DNA of 64,000 nucleotides from Pontiellaceae bacterium B12227. GTDB taxonomy: Bacteria; Verrucomicrobiota; Kiritimatiellia; Kiritimatiellales; Pontiellaceae. The notes below the pieces were generated by a model. It ran no database searches and had not been told where the DNA came from. It saw nothing but the letters and a program-made list of their open reading frames with translations. The translations under genes were made by a program, and so were the position numbers. The DNA lies in NCBI GenBank assembly GCA_029432775.1, contig JAROAZ010000012.1, positions 62,001-126,000 of the forward strand, read 5' to 3'. Numbering within the stretch: position 1 is the stretch's first letter; every line of letters starts with the position of its first letter. Of the stretch, positions 1 to 8,451 are shown in pieces.

Positions 1-1488
1 CCCGATCACGAACCGCAGGTTCTCCGGATGAGCAAATGGCCGGCTGAGGTTCAGGCCTCGTTTCGCCAGAATTTTCCACAGGCCAGAATCGCTGTAATCG
101 AGGTGGAGAGCCAGCACGATGGACAGGGCTATGAGGTGATTGCGTCCACCGGGACGCAGCGGTTGGAGATTCTGATATCGAAGGCGGGGAAGATGTGGGT
201 CGCCCATTCGGAATCGATGGACGAGGTATTCCGTATTCTGGAAGCGTCCATCATACACCCGCTCAGCGATACCGCTGCTTCGGGGATTGCTTTGCTGCTG
301 CTGGATCCGGCGGGGAAAATCATTGGAGGAAGTGCCGGGGATATGTTCCCGCTGGAGCAAGTCGATTTCCTGCACCGTCAGCTCGAAACCCTTGAAAACG
401 TCCGCTCTTCCGGTCGCGGGCAGAGCGTTTTCGTGGCGCGCAGAATGTATGATGGAAACATCCTTTGTGTATCGGACGACTTTTCTTCCGGCCTGTTGGA
501 ACTGCGCCGCTGGGGTATTTTTCTGTTAAGCCTGTTGGTGGCGTTTATTCCTTTCAGCCTGATTGCCGGTTTGTTCCTTTCGCACCATGCGATGGAAGGG
601 GTTAAACGGGTTGCCGAGGCCGCCCGTGCATTTGATGCAGGCCATTTGCAGCAACGGGTGCATAGCCGCAGGGCTGGCGCCGAGGTGGAGGAACTGTGCC
701 GCTCTTTCAATACCATGGCGTCCCGGATTGAACAGCTCGTACGGGAACTGCGCGAGGTGACCGCCAACATCGCTCACGACATTCGAACGCCGATTACGCG
801 CATCCGCGGGCTGGTGGAAACCATGGACTGGAATGCAGCCTCCGAGGCCGAACGCGAGGAAACCGCGGGCATGGTGATTGCGGAATGCGATCAGCTGACG
901 CCGCTGGTCACTGATATTCTGGATGTGGCCCGTGCGGAAACCGGCGTGCTGGAATTGCAGCGTGACTCCATTGATGTGCGCACAGAACTGGAAAAATCAA
1001 TCGAGATTTTTTCAGCCTCTGCAGATGTGAAAGACATAACTCTTTCGCACGCATTCCCGTCGGAGTCGATTTGTGTGAGCGGGGATCGGAGTAAAATTCA
1101 ACGGGTGATCTCCAATCTGCTGGATAACGCCATCAAGTACACCCCGCCCGGAGGCCGGGTTGAGGTGCGGCTTTTTCAGGATAAAAAACAGGCTGTTTTT
1201 GAAGTGGCTGATAATGGGCCGGGCATCGCGAAGGCCGATCGGGCCTCTGTTTTCGAGCGCTTTAACCGCAGCGGGGACAGCCGAACGGTTGCAGGCAACG
1301 GACTCGGTCTGAGTCTCGTAAAGGCATTTGTTGAGCTGCATGGAGGGGGTGTGCGGCTTGAAGCCGTCAAGCCGCACGGATGCGCCTTCGTGGTCTGCTT
1401 GCCACTGGAAAAACGGAAAAGAGGCTGGAATCTCAAGGGCATTTCGTGGCCGCGCCGAAAAGAGTCCGGCTGTCAGCAGAATGCCTGA
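1..1488 (+). CDS. Sensor histidine kinase with PepSY-like sensor region (5' partial)
   Basis: This is the sensor kinase of a two-component system. The frame is open to the left edge. The first ATG is at 28, but nothing after it could be a first membrane segment, so the true start probably lies outside the window. Counting from that ATG, residues about 5-60 resemble a PepSY-like periplasmic fold. One membrane helix lies at about 162-184, followed by HAMP and then the H-box with HDIRTP (His about 250). The N-box is NLLDNAIKYTP, the G1 box DNGPGIA and the G2 box GNGLGLSLVKA, so all catalytic boxes are intact. This is an EnvZ/BaeS-like architecture. Its response regulator is probably upstream of the window. 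The signal sensed cannot be read from the sequence. Confidence 0.85.
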   Translation, partial: PDHEPQVLRMSKWPAEVQASFRQNFPQARIAVIEVESQHDGQGYEVIASTGTQRLEILISKAGKMWVAHSESMDEVFRILEASIIHPLSDTAASGIALLLLDPAGKIIGGSAGDMFPLEQVDFLHRQLETLENVRSSGRGQSVFVARRMYDGNILCVSDDFSSGLLELRRWGIFLLSLLVAFIPFSLIAGLFLSHHAMEGVKRVAEAARAFDAGHLQQRVHSRRAGAEVEELCRSFNTMASRIEQLVRELREVTANIAHDIRTPITRIRGLVETMDWNAASEAEREETAGMVIAECDQLTPLVTDILDVARAETGVLELQRDSIDVRTELEKSIEIFSASADVKDITLSHAFPSESICVSGDRSKIQRVISNLLDNAIKYTPPGGRVEVRLFQDKKQAVFEVADNGPGIAKADRASVFERFNRSGDSRTVAGNGLGLSLVKAFVELHGGGVRLEAVKPHGCAFVVCLPLEKRKRGWNLKGISWPRRKESGCQQNA

Positions 1489-1503
1489 TATTGAAGAGGA
1501 TAT

Positions 1504-1531
1504 TTGACAACGGGGTTTCTGCACGCATACT
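1504..1531 (+). promoter_or_regulatory. Sigma70-like promoter of HMG-CoA reductase gene
   Basis: TTGACA at 1504-1509 is a perfect -35 box. CATACT at 1526-1531 is a four-of-six -10 box, 16 bp away. It lies between the kinase stop at 1488 and the reductase start at 1561, so the reductase is probably transcribed independently. Confidence 0.5.
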
Positions 1532-1560
1532 CTTTTCTCCTCAAATTAAGGAAAACGTTC

Positions 1561-2595
1561 ATGAGTGAGTTTGCACAGATCCCCATGCAGTTTGTCGGCC
1601 CCCTAAAGGTGTCTGGCCCGGTAATTGAAGGCGACTATGAGGTGCCGCTGGCCACCTACGAAACGCCGCTTTGGCCATCGGTCAACCGCGGGGCCCGGGT
1701 TTCGATGAATTGCGAGGGCGGGATCAAGTGCACCGTGGTCGACGACCGGATGACCCGCTCGGTGCTCTTCGAAGCACCCGATGCCACGGAAGCTTTCCAG
1801 GCATTGGAAAAAATCAAAGCCGATTTTCCAAACCTTGGAAAGGTGGTGGAGGGGACCAGCCGGTTTGCAAAACTGATCAACATCAATTCCCAGATCGCCG
1901 CGAACCTGCTCTTTATCCGCTTTGAGTTTACCACCGGCGATGCCTCCGGCCATAACATGTGCACCCAGGCGGCCGAAGCGTTGATGAACCATATTCTTGC
2001 AACACACCCGAACCTGAAATACGGCTCCATTTCCGGCAACTATTGCTCCGACAAAAAAGCCACCGCCGTCAACGGCATCCTCGGCCGCGGAAAATATGTC
2101 GTCGCCGAAATCACTATCCCCGCAAAAATTTGCCGGCGCTATCTGAAGACTTCGCCGGATAAAGTGGTCCAGCTCAACATCCGTAAAAATCTGATCGGCA
2201 CGCTGCTGGCCGGCGGCTCGCGCAGCGCCAACGCGCACTTTGCGAATATGCTGCTCGGGTTCTATCTGGCCACTGGGCAGGACGCCGCCAATATTGTGGA
2301 AGGGTCCCAGGGGTTCACCATTTGTGAAGAACGCGAGGGCGACCTCTATTTTTCCGTCACCCTGCCCAACCTCATCATGGGAACCGTCGGCAACGGCAAA
2401 GGCCTCGATTTCGTTTTAGAAAATATGCAGCGCATGGGCCTGACCGAAGATCGGGAACCCGGCGAGAACTCCAAACGCCTCGCCTGCCTCTGTGCCGCGC
2501 AGGTTCTCTGCGGCGAGCTTTCTCTGCTCGCCGCCCAAACCAATCCCGGTGAGCTTATGGATGCCCATCGCCGCATTGAACGCGGACAAAAATAG
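1561..2595 (+). CDS. hmgA: Hydroxymethylglutaryl-CoA reductase (class I-like)
   Basis: Reduces HMG-CoA to mevalonate, the committed step of the mevalonate route to isoprenoids. I chose the ATG at 1561 because AAGGA lies just upstream; the frame extends further upstream without a recognisable ribosome site. The product has 344 residues and aligns with class I catalytic domains. The four catalytic residues can be placed: Glu34 (in ATYETPL), Lys165 (in NYCSDKKATAVN), Asp241 (in GQDAANIV) and His336 (in MDAHRRIERG). TTGDASGHNM and GTVGNGKGL match the cofactor and substrate loops. There is no membrane segment, so it should be soluble. The GTVGNGKG loop differs from the usual GTVGGGT. A small gene follows after 14 bp, so the two are probably cotranscribed. 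Most bacteria use the MEP route, which makes this gene informative about lineage. Confidence 0.9.
   Translation: MSEFAQIPMQFVGPLKVSGPVIEGDYEVPLATYETPLWPSVNRGARVSMNCEGGIKCTVVDDRMTRSVLFEAPDATEAFQALEKIKADFPNLGKVVEGTSRFAKLININSQIAANLLFIRFEFTTGDASGHNMCTQAAEALMNHILATHPNLKYGSISGNYCSDKKATAVNGILGRGKYVVAEITIPAKICRRYLKTSPDKVVQLNIRKNLIGTLLAGGSRSANAHFANMLLGFYLATGQDAANIVEGSQGFTICEEREGDLYFSVTLPNLIMGTVGNGKGLDFVLENMQRMGLTEDREPGENSKRLACLCAAQVLCGELSLLAAQTNPGELMDAHRRIERGQK
1826..1840. repeat. TTCCAA-N3-TTGGAA palindrome (perfect arms, coding)
   Basis: Spacer ACC. It lies in the HMG-CoA reductase gene and encodes FPNLG. A one-mismatch copy sits 31 bp upstream at 1795-1809. Confidence 0.85.
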
Positions 2596-2609
2596 AAGGA
2601 ATTCCAGAA

Positions 2610-2801
2610 ATGAAACTTCAACAGAACCAGCTTTATAAAAAAGACGATGAGTATATCCGCATCTGCGAACTCGCCCGCCTGGCCGTCAGCTATAAAATCA
2701 TGACCGATCCGGTCGAGGGCGAGGGCTCCACGCACCTCGTCACCAAAAAAGAATTCTGCCGTCTGATCAAAGGTGCGGAACTGCTCGACTACGAGCCATA
2801 A
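2610..2801 (+). CDS. Small hypothetical protein downstream of HMG-CoA reductase
   Basis: I do not recognise this 63-residue protein. It has a good ribosome site (AAGGAATT, 8-10 bp before the ATG) and starts 14 bp after the reductase stop. Its third-position G+C bias matches that of its neighbour, which supports real coding. It is charged, lacks a signal peptide or membrane helix, and contains ICELARLAVSYKI followed by a short basic C-terminal helix. It could be a small regulatory or structural partner of the upstream enzyme, but nothing in the sequence shows that. Confidence 0.6.
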   Translation: MKLQQNQLYKKDDEYIRICELARLAVSYKIMTDPVEGEGSTHLVTKKEFCRLIKGAELLDYEP

Positions 2802-2861
2802 ACCATTAACCCCGTCATTCTGGTAGGTGAAGTTATTTGGGGCTCATCAGGAATATATTTA

Positions 2862-2941
2862 GACAGGATTATTGAATGACAGGATCATCATAACTGTCGC
2901 AAGTTCGCTTTAAAAATAATCCTGTCATTTCATGATCCTGT
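2862..2941. repeat. Nested inverted repeat between convergent genes
   Basis: Two 12-bp arms are perfectly complementary (2862-2873 and 2915-2926). A second pair, ACAGGATCAT and ATGATCCTGT, is interleaved with them. The left half also contains GACAGGAT twice in direct orientation. It lies between the small gene at 2610 and dgt on the other strand. It could act as a bidirectional transcription stop or be a miniature dispersed repeat; there is no clear T-tract. Confidence 0.5.
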
Positions 2942-2955
2942 AAAATATTCAGTTT

Positions 2956-4260
2956 CTACGCTTCGCCCATGCCGCTGAGCTGGCGGGCCATGCGCGAGGC
3001 ATACTGGTCGGTCATGCCGGAGATATAGTCCGTCACTTTCAGCAGCGAAGGATATAGTTTGTCGCCAAACTCCGGCGCCTCGAACTTGAGCAGGGCAATC
3101 ACCTGCTCGCAGTGGTAGGAAATCTCTTCGTTTTCAATCCGCTCCCGGACCGCAGTGCAGAAAAGTTCCAGCAGGTCGCCCAGCAGTTTATAACCGCCCA
3201 GCTGAAGGCCCATCTTCCGGTGGTCGGTATAAACATTCTTTGCTGCAAACGCCTCCGCCTCATCCAGCGCCTCCCGGATATCTGCCGGGCAGAGACCGAT
3301 CAGGTCCTTACCGGGCAGGGCACCTTTCAAAAGGGCGGTTTCATGCCGGACGAAAGCTTCGGAAACAGCGCCCACCGCTTTGCTGATCGATACAGCCCGA
3401 AGATAGGAGAGTTGGCTTCTGTTGCTGAGCGACTGATCCGCCTTCACCTGAGCAATTTTTTCCAGCATGCCGCGAACCAGCTCAAACGAAAGCAGGCCGA
3501 TCTCAAAGGCATCTTCCAGGTCGATGATGCGGTAGCAGATATCGTCGGCCGCCTCTGCGAGGTAGGCCAGCGGGTGGCGGGCAAAGCGTCCTTCTTCCAG
3601 TTCGAGCATGCCGGTCTGCCGTGCCACGGTTTGCTGTAGATGTTTTTCGGACTGAAAGGCACCGAACTTTTTCTTTTTCTGAATCCGGTCGCTCGTCCAG
3701 GGATATTTCATCAGCGCGCCGAGCGTGGCGCAGGTCAGCTGCATGCCGCCGTTCCCCGGCTTGTGCTCCAGATTGGTGACAATCCGGAAGGCCTGGGCAT
3801 TGCCTTCAAAACATTGGAAGTCGCTGATCTGTGCTGCGGTTAAACCTTCCAGATGGTGCGCGTTCCGGGGATTGGAAAACCAGCACTGCATGGCATCTTC
3901 GCCGGCATGGCCGAAGGGCGGATTGCCCAGATCGTGCATCAGGCAGGCGGCCTGCAGAATCTGCCCGAGATGCGTCGGGGTCAGCTTCTCCGGCAGCGTC
4001 AGGTGCTCTCCGACCGCCATACCCAGACTGCGGCCGACAATGGAAACTTCCAGACTGTGCGTCAGACGGGAATGAATGTGGTCGTTCGGAGACAGCGGAT
4101 GCACCTGGGTTTTATCGGCCAGGCGGCGGAATGGATGGCTGAACGCAATCCGGTCGTAGTCGCGGTGGAAATGCGTGCGGGCCGCGCCGTTCTCATTTTC
4201 ACGTGTATCCAGCAGGCGGTTTCCGTTGAGCAGCTGTTCCCAGGTCATTGTTTCATTCAT
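2956..4260 (-). CDS. dgt: Deoxyguanosinetriphosphate triphosphohydrolase-like protein
   Basis: An HD-domain enzyme expected to hydrolyse dNTPs, chiefly dGTP, to the deoxynucleoside and triphosphate, which adjusts dNTP pools. The 434-residue length fits the shorter bacterial dGTPase-like group. The metal-binding His-Asp signature is visible: RLTHSLEV with His68, then CLMHDLGNPPFGHAG with His109-Asp110. The N-terminus (RENENGAARTHFHRDYDRI, then FRRLADKTQV) is typical of the family. The ATG at 4260 follows AAGGA at normal spacing. No membrane segment is present. The gene lies just upstream of the large beta-helix gene on the same strand order, but no functional link is apparent. Confidence 0.88.
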   Translation of the reverse strand: MNETMTWEQLLNGNRLLDTRENENGAARTHFHRDYDRIAFSHPFRRLADKTQVHPLSPNDHIHSRLTHSLEVSIVGRSLGMAVGEHLTLPEKLTPTHLGQILQAACLMHDLGNPPFGHAGEDAMQCWFSNPRNAHHLEGLTAAQISDFQCFEGNAQAFRIVTNLEHKPGNGGMQLTCATLGALMKYPWTSDRIQKKKKFGAFQSEKHLQQTVARQTGMLELEEGRFARHPLAYLAEAADDICYRIIDLEDAFEIGLLSFELVRGMLEKIAQVKADQSLSNRSQLSYLRAVSISKAVGAVSEAFVRHETALLKGALPGKDLIGLCPADIREALDEAEAFAAKNVYTDHRKMGLQLGGYKLLGDLLELFCTAVRERIENEEISYHCEQVIALLKFEAPEFGDKLYPSLLKVTDYISGMTDQYASRMARQLSGMGEA

Positions 4261-4360
4261 AAATCGTTCCTTTGCGAGAAAACGGAAATCATGGCCTTGG
4301 TGAAACCATGAATCAAGGTCGCTTTACAGAGATCAGACGACTCGGAACATAAGAGGGTCG

Positions 4361-7300
4361 TTAGGGGAGTTGAACCTGAACCCTGTAGAAACGTTGCGTG
4401 GCAGGAGAATTGGGGTCGATCAATGTCATGATTTCTCCAGACCCAGAGATCGGCACTGCAACTGGGTTCCAGATGTCCGATACTAGGTTGGTTGAGTAAA
4501 GGAGATTGTAATCTCGGAGTTCCGATGATTGGAACCTGACGGAGGCATTTGTTGTAATCATGGTTTCCAATATTTGGAAATAGTCTGAGCCATCGGTTGG
4601 GTCTGTGTCGGCAATAAATTCATCCCCATCGCTTATTTGGTCGCTGTCGGATTGGCCGCCCGGGTTAAAGAACTCATACGCGCCCATATCGACTACTGCA
4701 GCTCCATTTGCATCGCCATCTAGAATTCGATGCTGTCCTGCGAGATCGTATTGACAGAGCACATAGGTGTTATTTCCCGTATCATTGCAAGGGGAGTTCG
4801 TGCTCAGTTCATAATTTCCTTCATCTGCATTAGCAAATAACGGATTATTGGTTGTGCAACTAGAAGGGGGAGGTATGGGGAAGCTGCTGGCACAGACATT
4901 GTACAAATTGTTTTCTGTACCATACAGGTCCTCTGGATCATTTTCAGAAATATTATCCCATACGATGCAGTTATTGACCGTATTGCTTTTGCCATTTAAA
5001 GCACCGTAAGTTGCGTTGTTTCCAGATAATGTGCAACCTGAGATCGAACTGACGCCGATATATGCACCGCCACCGTATCTTGCATTGTTGGAAATTATTA
5101 ACGATTCTGACACCAAGGATCCAGCGTGCATCGCAGCAACTCCACCACCATAGACTGTTGCGGAATTATGAAATAACTTTGATTGAGTGAGTATTCCTTC
5201 ATCATCTAAATAAACTCCACCACCTCTTTGGGCTGTATTCGAGCAGATTATACTCCCCTCTATTACAGACTGATCGTTGGCACAAATTCCTCCTCCGTAG
5301 CGAGGGGATTCATTGTTTTCAATTTTACAGTCTTCCACTCTGGAGGTCCCTGTCATATAGATGCCTCCAGCATCATGATTGGAGGCAATGTTGTATTTCA
5401 CAACGGAGTTTTTAACGATGGAATCACTCATAGTAATTCCAGCGCCTCTATAGCCTGTATTACTTACTATTGTACAATTAAGTGCTTCAGCGCTTATCAG
5501 ATCCAAACCTCCATCTTCATTCTCAGAGATAACACAGTTGAGCACCACCCCATCAGTTATTGATCCTCCAAAACCAGCATTTTCTTTTATAATACAATTT
5601 TCTATTATTCCCGTCTTTAAACCGATTCCAGATCCTCCAAACGCTCCGTACGAAGGAGATTGACTTTGACCTGACTGAAGGGTGAACCCTGAAATAGATG
5701 AATTCACCGCATAGACACATCGAATGCTGTTTGTTCCTGTAAATAGTTCGGAATTGCTTAGGGGATCAATGAATCCCTCAATGATTGTGTCTTTGGGGCC
5801 AGTTATCGATTGTAGCTTTTTATTTTTAACTAAGACGCGAGTCCAATCAGCGTAGCCCGGAGTTTGGGATTTTCCTGCTTTGTATTTTCCTGCTGCGATA
5901 AAAATGGTGCCTCTATCGATGGTGGCATCTACAGCAGCCTGTATATTGGTTGCGGCCGTAATTAATGAATCATAAGGGAAGTCGTGGTTTCCTGTCAGCG
6001 AGACATAGGTTTCCGTTGGTAGTACGTCGAATTCGATAATCTGAACGATGCTCGTTAAGTCTGAGAAACGGAAATGATTGGTCGTGGTATAATAGCCAGC
6101 TTTAAACATCGAACTATCGAGTTCAATTAAGATCTCGGTTGTCGAATTCGATTGGAGGGCTCCTGCACTTGGGATGATGGTCGTCAGGTTTGTTTCATAC
6201 GAGACAAACCATGTCTGTGCGGTATCTGATGAATTATATATTTGGGTTCTAACGGTGCAGTTTGAGCCAGGTGATGTCTGAGCAAGAATTCGGTTCGATA
6301 ACCAAACGGATTCACCATATTCATAGCAACCCATATCAATGGTTTCATGAATGATGCGGGTAGTTCTGGTTATATCATTGGTGCTGGATGATAACTCATT
6401 TGAGCCTGCGTTAATACATGGTGATTCTGGGGACAGATGATAATTACCATTCAATGGATCAATAAAGAGTGGATCATCTGAAATGTTATTGTCATAGCCG
6501 GAAACAAGTAAGTTCCCCGCACAGCTATTGAATGCTGAGAAACGGTGAATATCAGGCGATTCTGAATCGGTCGTATTATTCCATGCGATGCAGTTATTGA
6601 GATGACTTTCGGGCGATGTAGTATACGCTCCTCCACCAATTCCGCCTGAATGATTACCTGATATTGTGCACCCGTCAACGGGGGTGAATGACGTGCGGAT
6701 ATAAAGGCCTCCTCCATTATTACTTGAGCAATTATCAGTGATAAGGCAGTCATGAATAGATCCCGAAGCCATGAAGAAGCAACCTCCTCCCTCATCTGCT
6801 TGATTTTCTAATATTCGGCATCGGTTCAAATCTGCGTAAAAGGTAAATATTCCTCCTCCCAGAAATCCGGCTGTATTATTTGAAATGGTGCAATCTTCAA
6901 TCTCTCCTTCATCAGCCCTGATTCCGCCACCTCGCTCAGATGCCATGTTACCGGCAATGATACAGGAACTGATAAATCCATTGCGGAAAATGGAACAACC
7001 GCCTCCCAGAAATGCGGAATTAAGATTTACTGTCGAATCTATTAAGGAACCGCCATTCTTTATGTGTACGCCGCCTCCAAACTGGAATGCTTTGTTGTGA
7101 TAAATGTCGCATGATTGAACCGTGCCGTTAGTCTCGATGCAAATTCCCCCGCCGCTGCCCGACTGATTATTGCTTATAATACAGCTTTCAATAGTGCCGC
7201 TCCCAACCAACAAAATTCCGCCGCCTACCATGTCTTCATAGGAATTTCCTTCCTGGCCATCCGTTGAACCGTCCTGCAAGGTGAATCCCGATAAAATACC

Positions 7301-7693
7301 TGTTGTTAAATAGGCACAGCGTATGGAGTTCGTTCCATATCCATCCGGGCTGGTGAGGTCTGGTGAACCCACAATAAAGGTTGATTCCGGGCCGTTTACA
7401 GATGTGATGGAGATTTCGTTTAGAACGACGAGTCTATTTCGCAGATTACCGATAGGTGATATGACCTCTCCAGAGGCATAAACTCCATCATTGACCAGTA
7501 CTTCGTCTCCATCGACCGTGAGATCAACCGCATCCTGAATATTTATAGCCGCCGTGTCCCAAGTTGTGTAGGGCGGTATCGGATTGGTGGAAGAAATGTC
7601 GACATAAAGAGTCGTTCCAAGTGCAAGTTGTCCCAGCAGGCAGGTGAGTGCTGACGCAATGGCGAAAGACTTGTTGGAGCATTTGTTGATCAT
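4361..7693 (-). CDS. Large secreted right-handed beta-helix protein with duplicated halves
   Basis: A 1,110-residue exported protein with an N-terminal signal peptide (about residues 1-26, ending LALGT). The body is full of polymorphic-outer-membrane-protein-like repeats of the type CxISNNxxxxGGGI, which fold as a parallel beta-helix. It has two homologous halves. Each begins with a region resembling AINIQDAVD...DGVY, contains TNSIRC and SGFTLQ, and ends at MGCYEYG (about 460) or MGAYEFF (about 1,010). The C-terminus has a calcium-binding-like SDSDQISDGDEFIADTDP stretch followed by a small beta-domain ending FYRVQVQLP. Such domains occur in Kiritimatiellota and Planctomycetota secreted proteins. 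The gene is visibly more AT-rich than its neighbours, which suggests acquisition or relaxed composition. It could be an adhesin or a polysaccharide-binding or lyase-like protein; I see no catalytic signature. Confidence 0.8.
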   Translation of the reverse strand: MINKCSNKSFAIASALTCLLGQLALGTTLYVDISSTNPIPPYTTWDTAAINIQDAVDLTVDGDEVLVNDGVYASGEVISPIGNLRNRLVVLNEISITSVNGPESTFIVGSPDLTSPDGYGTNSIRCAYLTTGILSGFTLQDGSTDGQEGNSYEDMVGGGILLVGSGTIESCIISNNQSGSGGGICIETNGTVQSCDIYHNKAFQFGGGVHIKNGGSLIDSTVNLNSAFLGGGCSIFRNGFISSCIIAGNMASERGGGIRADEGEIEDCTISNNTAGFLGGGIFTFYADLNRCRILENQADEGGGCFFMASGSIHDCLITDNCSSNNGGGLYIRTSFTPVDGCTISGNHSGGIGGGAYTTSPESHLNNCIAWNNTTDSESPDIHRFSAFNSCAGNLLVSGYDNNISDDPLFIDPLNGNYHLSPESPCINAGSNELSSSTNDITRTTRIIHETIDMGCYEYGESVWLSNRILAQTSPGSNCTVRTQIYNSSDTAQTWFVSYETNLTTIIPSAGALQSNSTTEILIELDSSMFKAGYYTTTNHFRFSDLTSIVQIIEFDVLPTETYVSLTGNHDFPYDSLITAATNIQAAVDATIDRGTIFIAAGKYKAGKSQTPGYADWTRVLVKNKKLQSITGPKDTIIEGFIDPLSNSELFTGTNSIRCVYAVNSSISGFTLQSGQSQSPSYGAFGGSGIGLKTGIIENCIIKENAGFGGSITDGVVLNCVISENEDGGLDLISAEALNCTIVSNTGYRGAGITMSDSIVKNSVVKYNIASNHDAGGIYMTGTSRVEDCKIENNESPRYGGGICANDQSVIEGSIICSNTAQRGGGVYLDDEGILTQSKLFHNSATVYGGGVAAMHAGSLVSESLIISNNARYGGGAYIGVSSISGCTLSGNNATYGALNGKSNTVNNCIVWDNISENDPEDLYGTENNLYNVCASSFPIPPPSSCTTNNPLFANADEGNYELSTNSPCNDTGNNTYVLCQYDLAGQHRILDGDANGAAVVDMGAYEFFNPGGQSDSDQISDGDEFIADTDPTDGSDYFQILETMITTNASVRFQSSELRDYNLLYSTNLVSDIWNPVAVPISGSGEIMTLIDPNSPATQRFYRVQVQLP
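4565..4579. repeat. TTCCAA-N3-TTGGAA palindrome (perfect arms, coding)
   Basis: Spacer TAT, inside the beta-helix gene (encodes FQILE on the minus strand). A one-mismatch copy lies at 4520-4534. Confidence 0.8.
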
Positions 7694-7799
7694 GAAAGGA
7701 ATTGGATATTAATATGTATATGAGTACAAGGGTTTTCCTTTTGATAGTTCATGCCAAATGATCCTACATCAGGTTTTCACATTTATTAATTATTCTAAG

Positions 7800-7814
7800 T
7801 TCCAATGGTTGGAA
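7800..7814. repeat. TTCCAA-N3-TTGGAA palindrome (perfect arms, intergenic)
   Basis: Spacer TGG. It lies between the divergent beta-helix and GreA-like genes, just before the inverted repeat at 7822. Confidence 0.9.
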
Positions 7815-7821
7815 AATAGAA

Positions 7822-7892
7822 GTATGTAGTTCCGCCTTCAGACGGTCTGTCGTATTCTGCAAAGAAAACCGCCTGAAGGCGGAACTACATAC
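7822..7892. repeat. 25-bp inverted repeat with the GreA-like gene's start next to it
   Basis: Arms at 7822-7846 and 7868-7892 match at 24 of 25 positions around a 21-bp loop. The outer part reads GTATGTAGTTCCGCC and its complement. The right arm ends 3 bp before the ATG at 7896, so a folded transcript would bury the ribosome-binding region. It looks like a mobile short repeat that inserted next to the gene or became its leader. A fragment of the same kind (GGAGGCGGAACTT) occurs near 15,577. Confidence 0.7.
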
Positions 7893-7895
7893 ATT

Positions 7896-8360
7896 ATGAA
7901 ACAGGCCATTTTAAATGCAGTGATCCAATCGTTGGAAAAGGAACTGGAGCGACAGGCACGGGCGAACGTGCAGTCGAACGCCGGCGCGGCGTTCAGCGCG
8001 GCGGGAGCCGAGAAGCAGCGCGATACCACGGGCTTCGAATCAGCCTTTCTTGCAAAGGGGTATGCCAACCATGTTCAGGAGCTGCAGCGCCAGATTGCTG
8101 AGCTTAAGGCAATTGAAGTTGAAGATTTTACCGGACAGGAAATCGATCTCGGGGCCATTGCGGAGGTCGATATGGAGGGAGAGGTGGATCTTTATATGCT
8201 GCTCAACTGCGGCGGCGGCACCGAAGTGGCGGTCGAGGGCCGCACGGTCACGGTCATTACGCCGGAGTCGCCGCTGGGCTCCAAACTGATGGGCAATATC
8301 GAAGCCGGGTTCATCGAACTCCCCTCCGGCCTCGAAGGCATTATTCTACAGGTATTTTAA
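7896..8360 (+). CDS. GreA/GreB-family transcript cleavage factor-like protein
   Basis: A 154-residue protein with an N-terminal helical region (QSLEKELERQARA..., then HVQELQRQIAELKAI, about residues 55-70). The C-terminal FKBP-like domain carries the family signature TPESPLGSKLMG (about residues 126-137). Gre factors insert a coiled coil into the RNA polymerase secondary channel and stimulate cleavage of backtracked RNA. The length is near the usual 158. The N-terminal coiled coil is shorter and more divergent than in classical GreA, so it could be a Rnk- or GreA-like regulator. The start is preceded by the inverted repeat at 7822-7892 and has no good Shine-Dalgarno outside that stem. Confidence 0.75.
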   Translation: MKQAILNAVIQSLEKELERQARANVQSNAGAAFSAAGAEKQRDTTGFESAFLAKGYANHVQELQRQIAELKAIEVEDFTGQEIDLGAIAEVDMEGEVDLYMLLNCGGGTEVAVEGRTVTVITPESPLGSKLMGNIEAGFIELPSGLEGIILQVF

Positions 8361-8362
8361 TC

Positions 8363-8445
8363 GCCACAAAAAGGCACAAAAAGGCACAAAAAGCACGAAG
8401 ACCCATTCCGCAGAGCGTCTTGAGATTCTTGTGCCTCTTTGTGGC
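8363..8445. repeat. CACAAAG-family hairpin between convergent genes
   Basis: Arms 8363-8379 and 8429-8445 are complementary at 16 of 17 positions (GCCACAAAAAGGCACAA type). The left arm continues as short GGCACAAAAA direct repeats. It separates the convergent GreA-like and tcdA genes. Related hairpins occur at 9271-9320 and 26088-26127. Confidence 0.6.
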
Positions 8446-8451
8446 CAAATA

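Noticed and set aside
2862..2941. Inverted repeats near 2,900 as an insertion sequence end
   Set aside because: There is no transposase, and the whole structure is only 80 bp.
8361..8400. Short direct repeats GGCACAAAAA as a CRISPR or tandem-repeat locus
   Set aside because: There are only three units of 10 bp without spacers. They form one arm of a hairpin.
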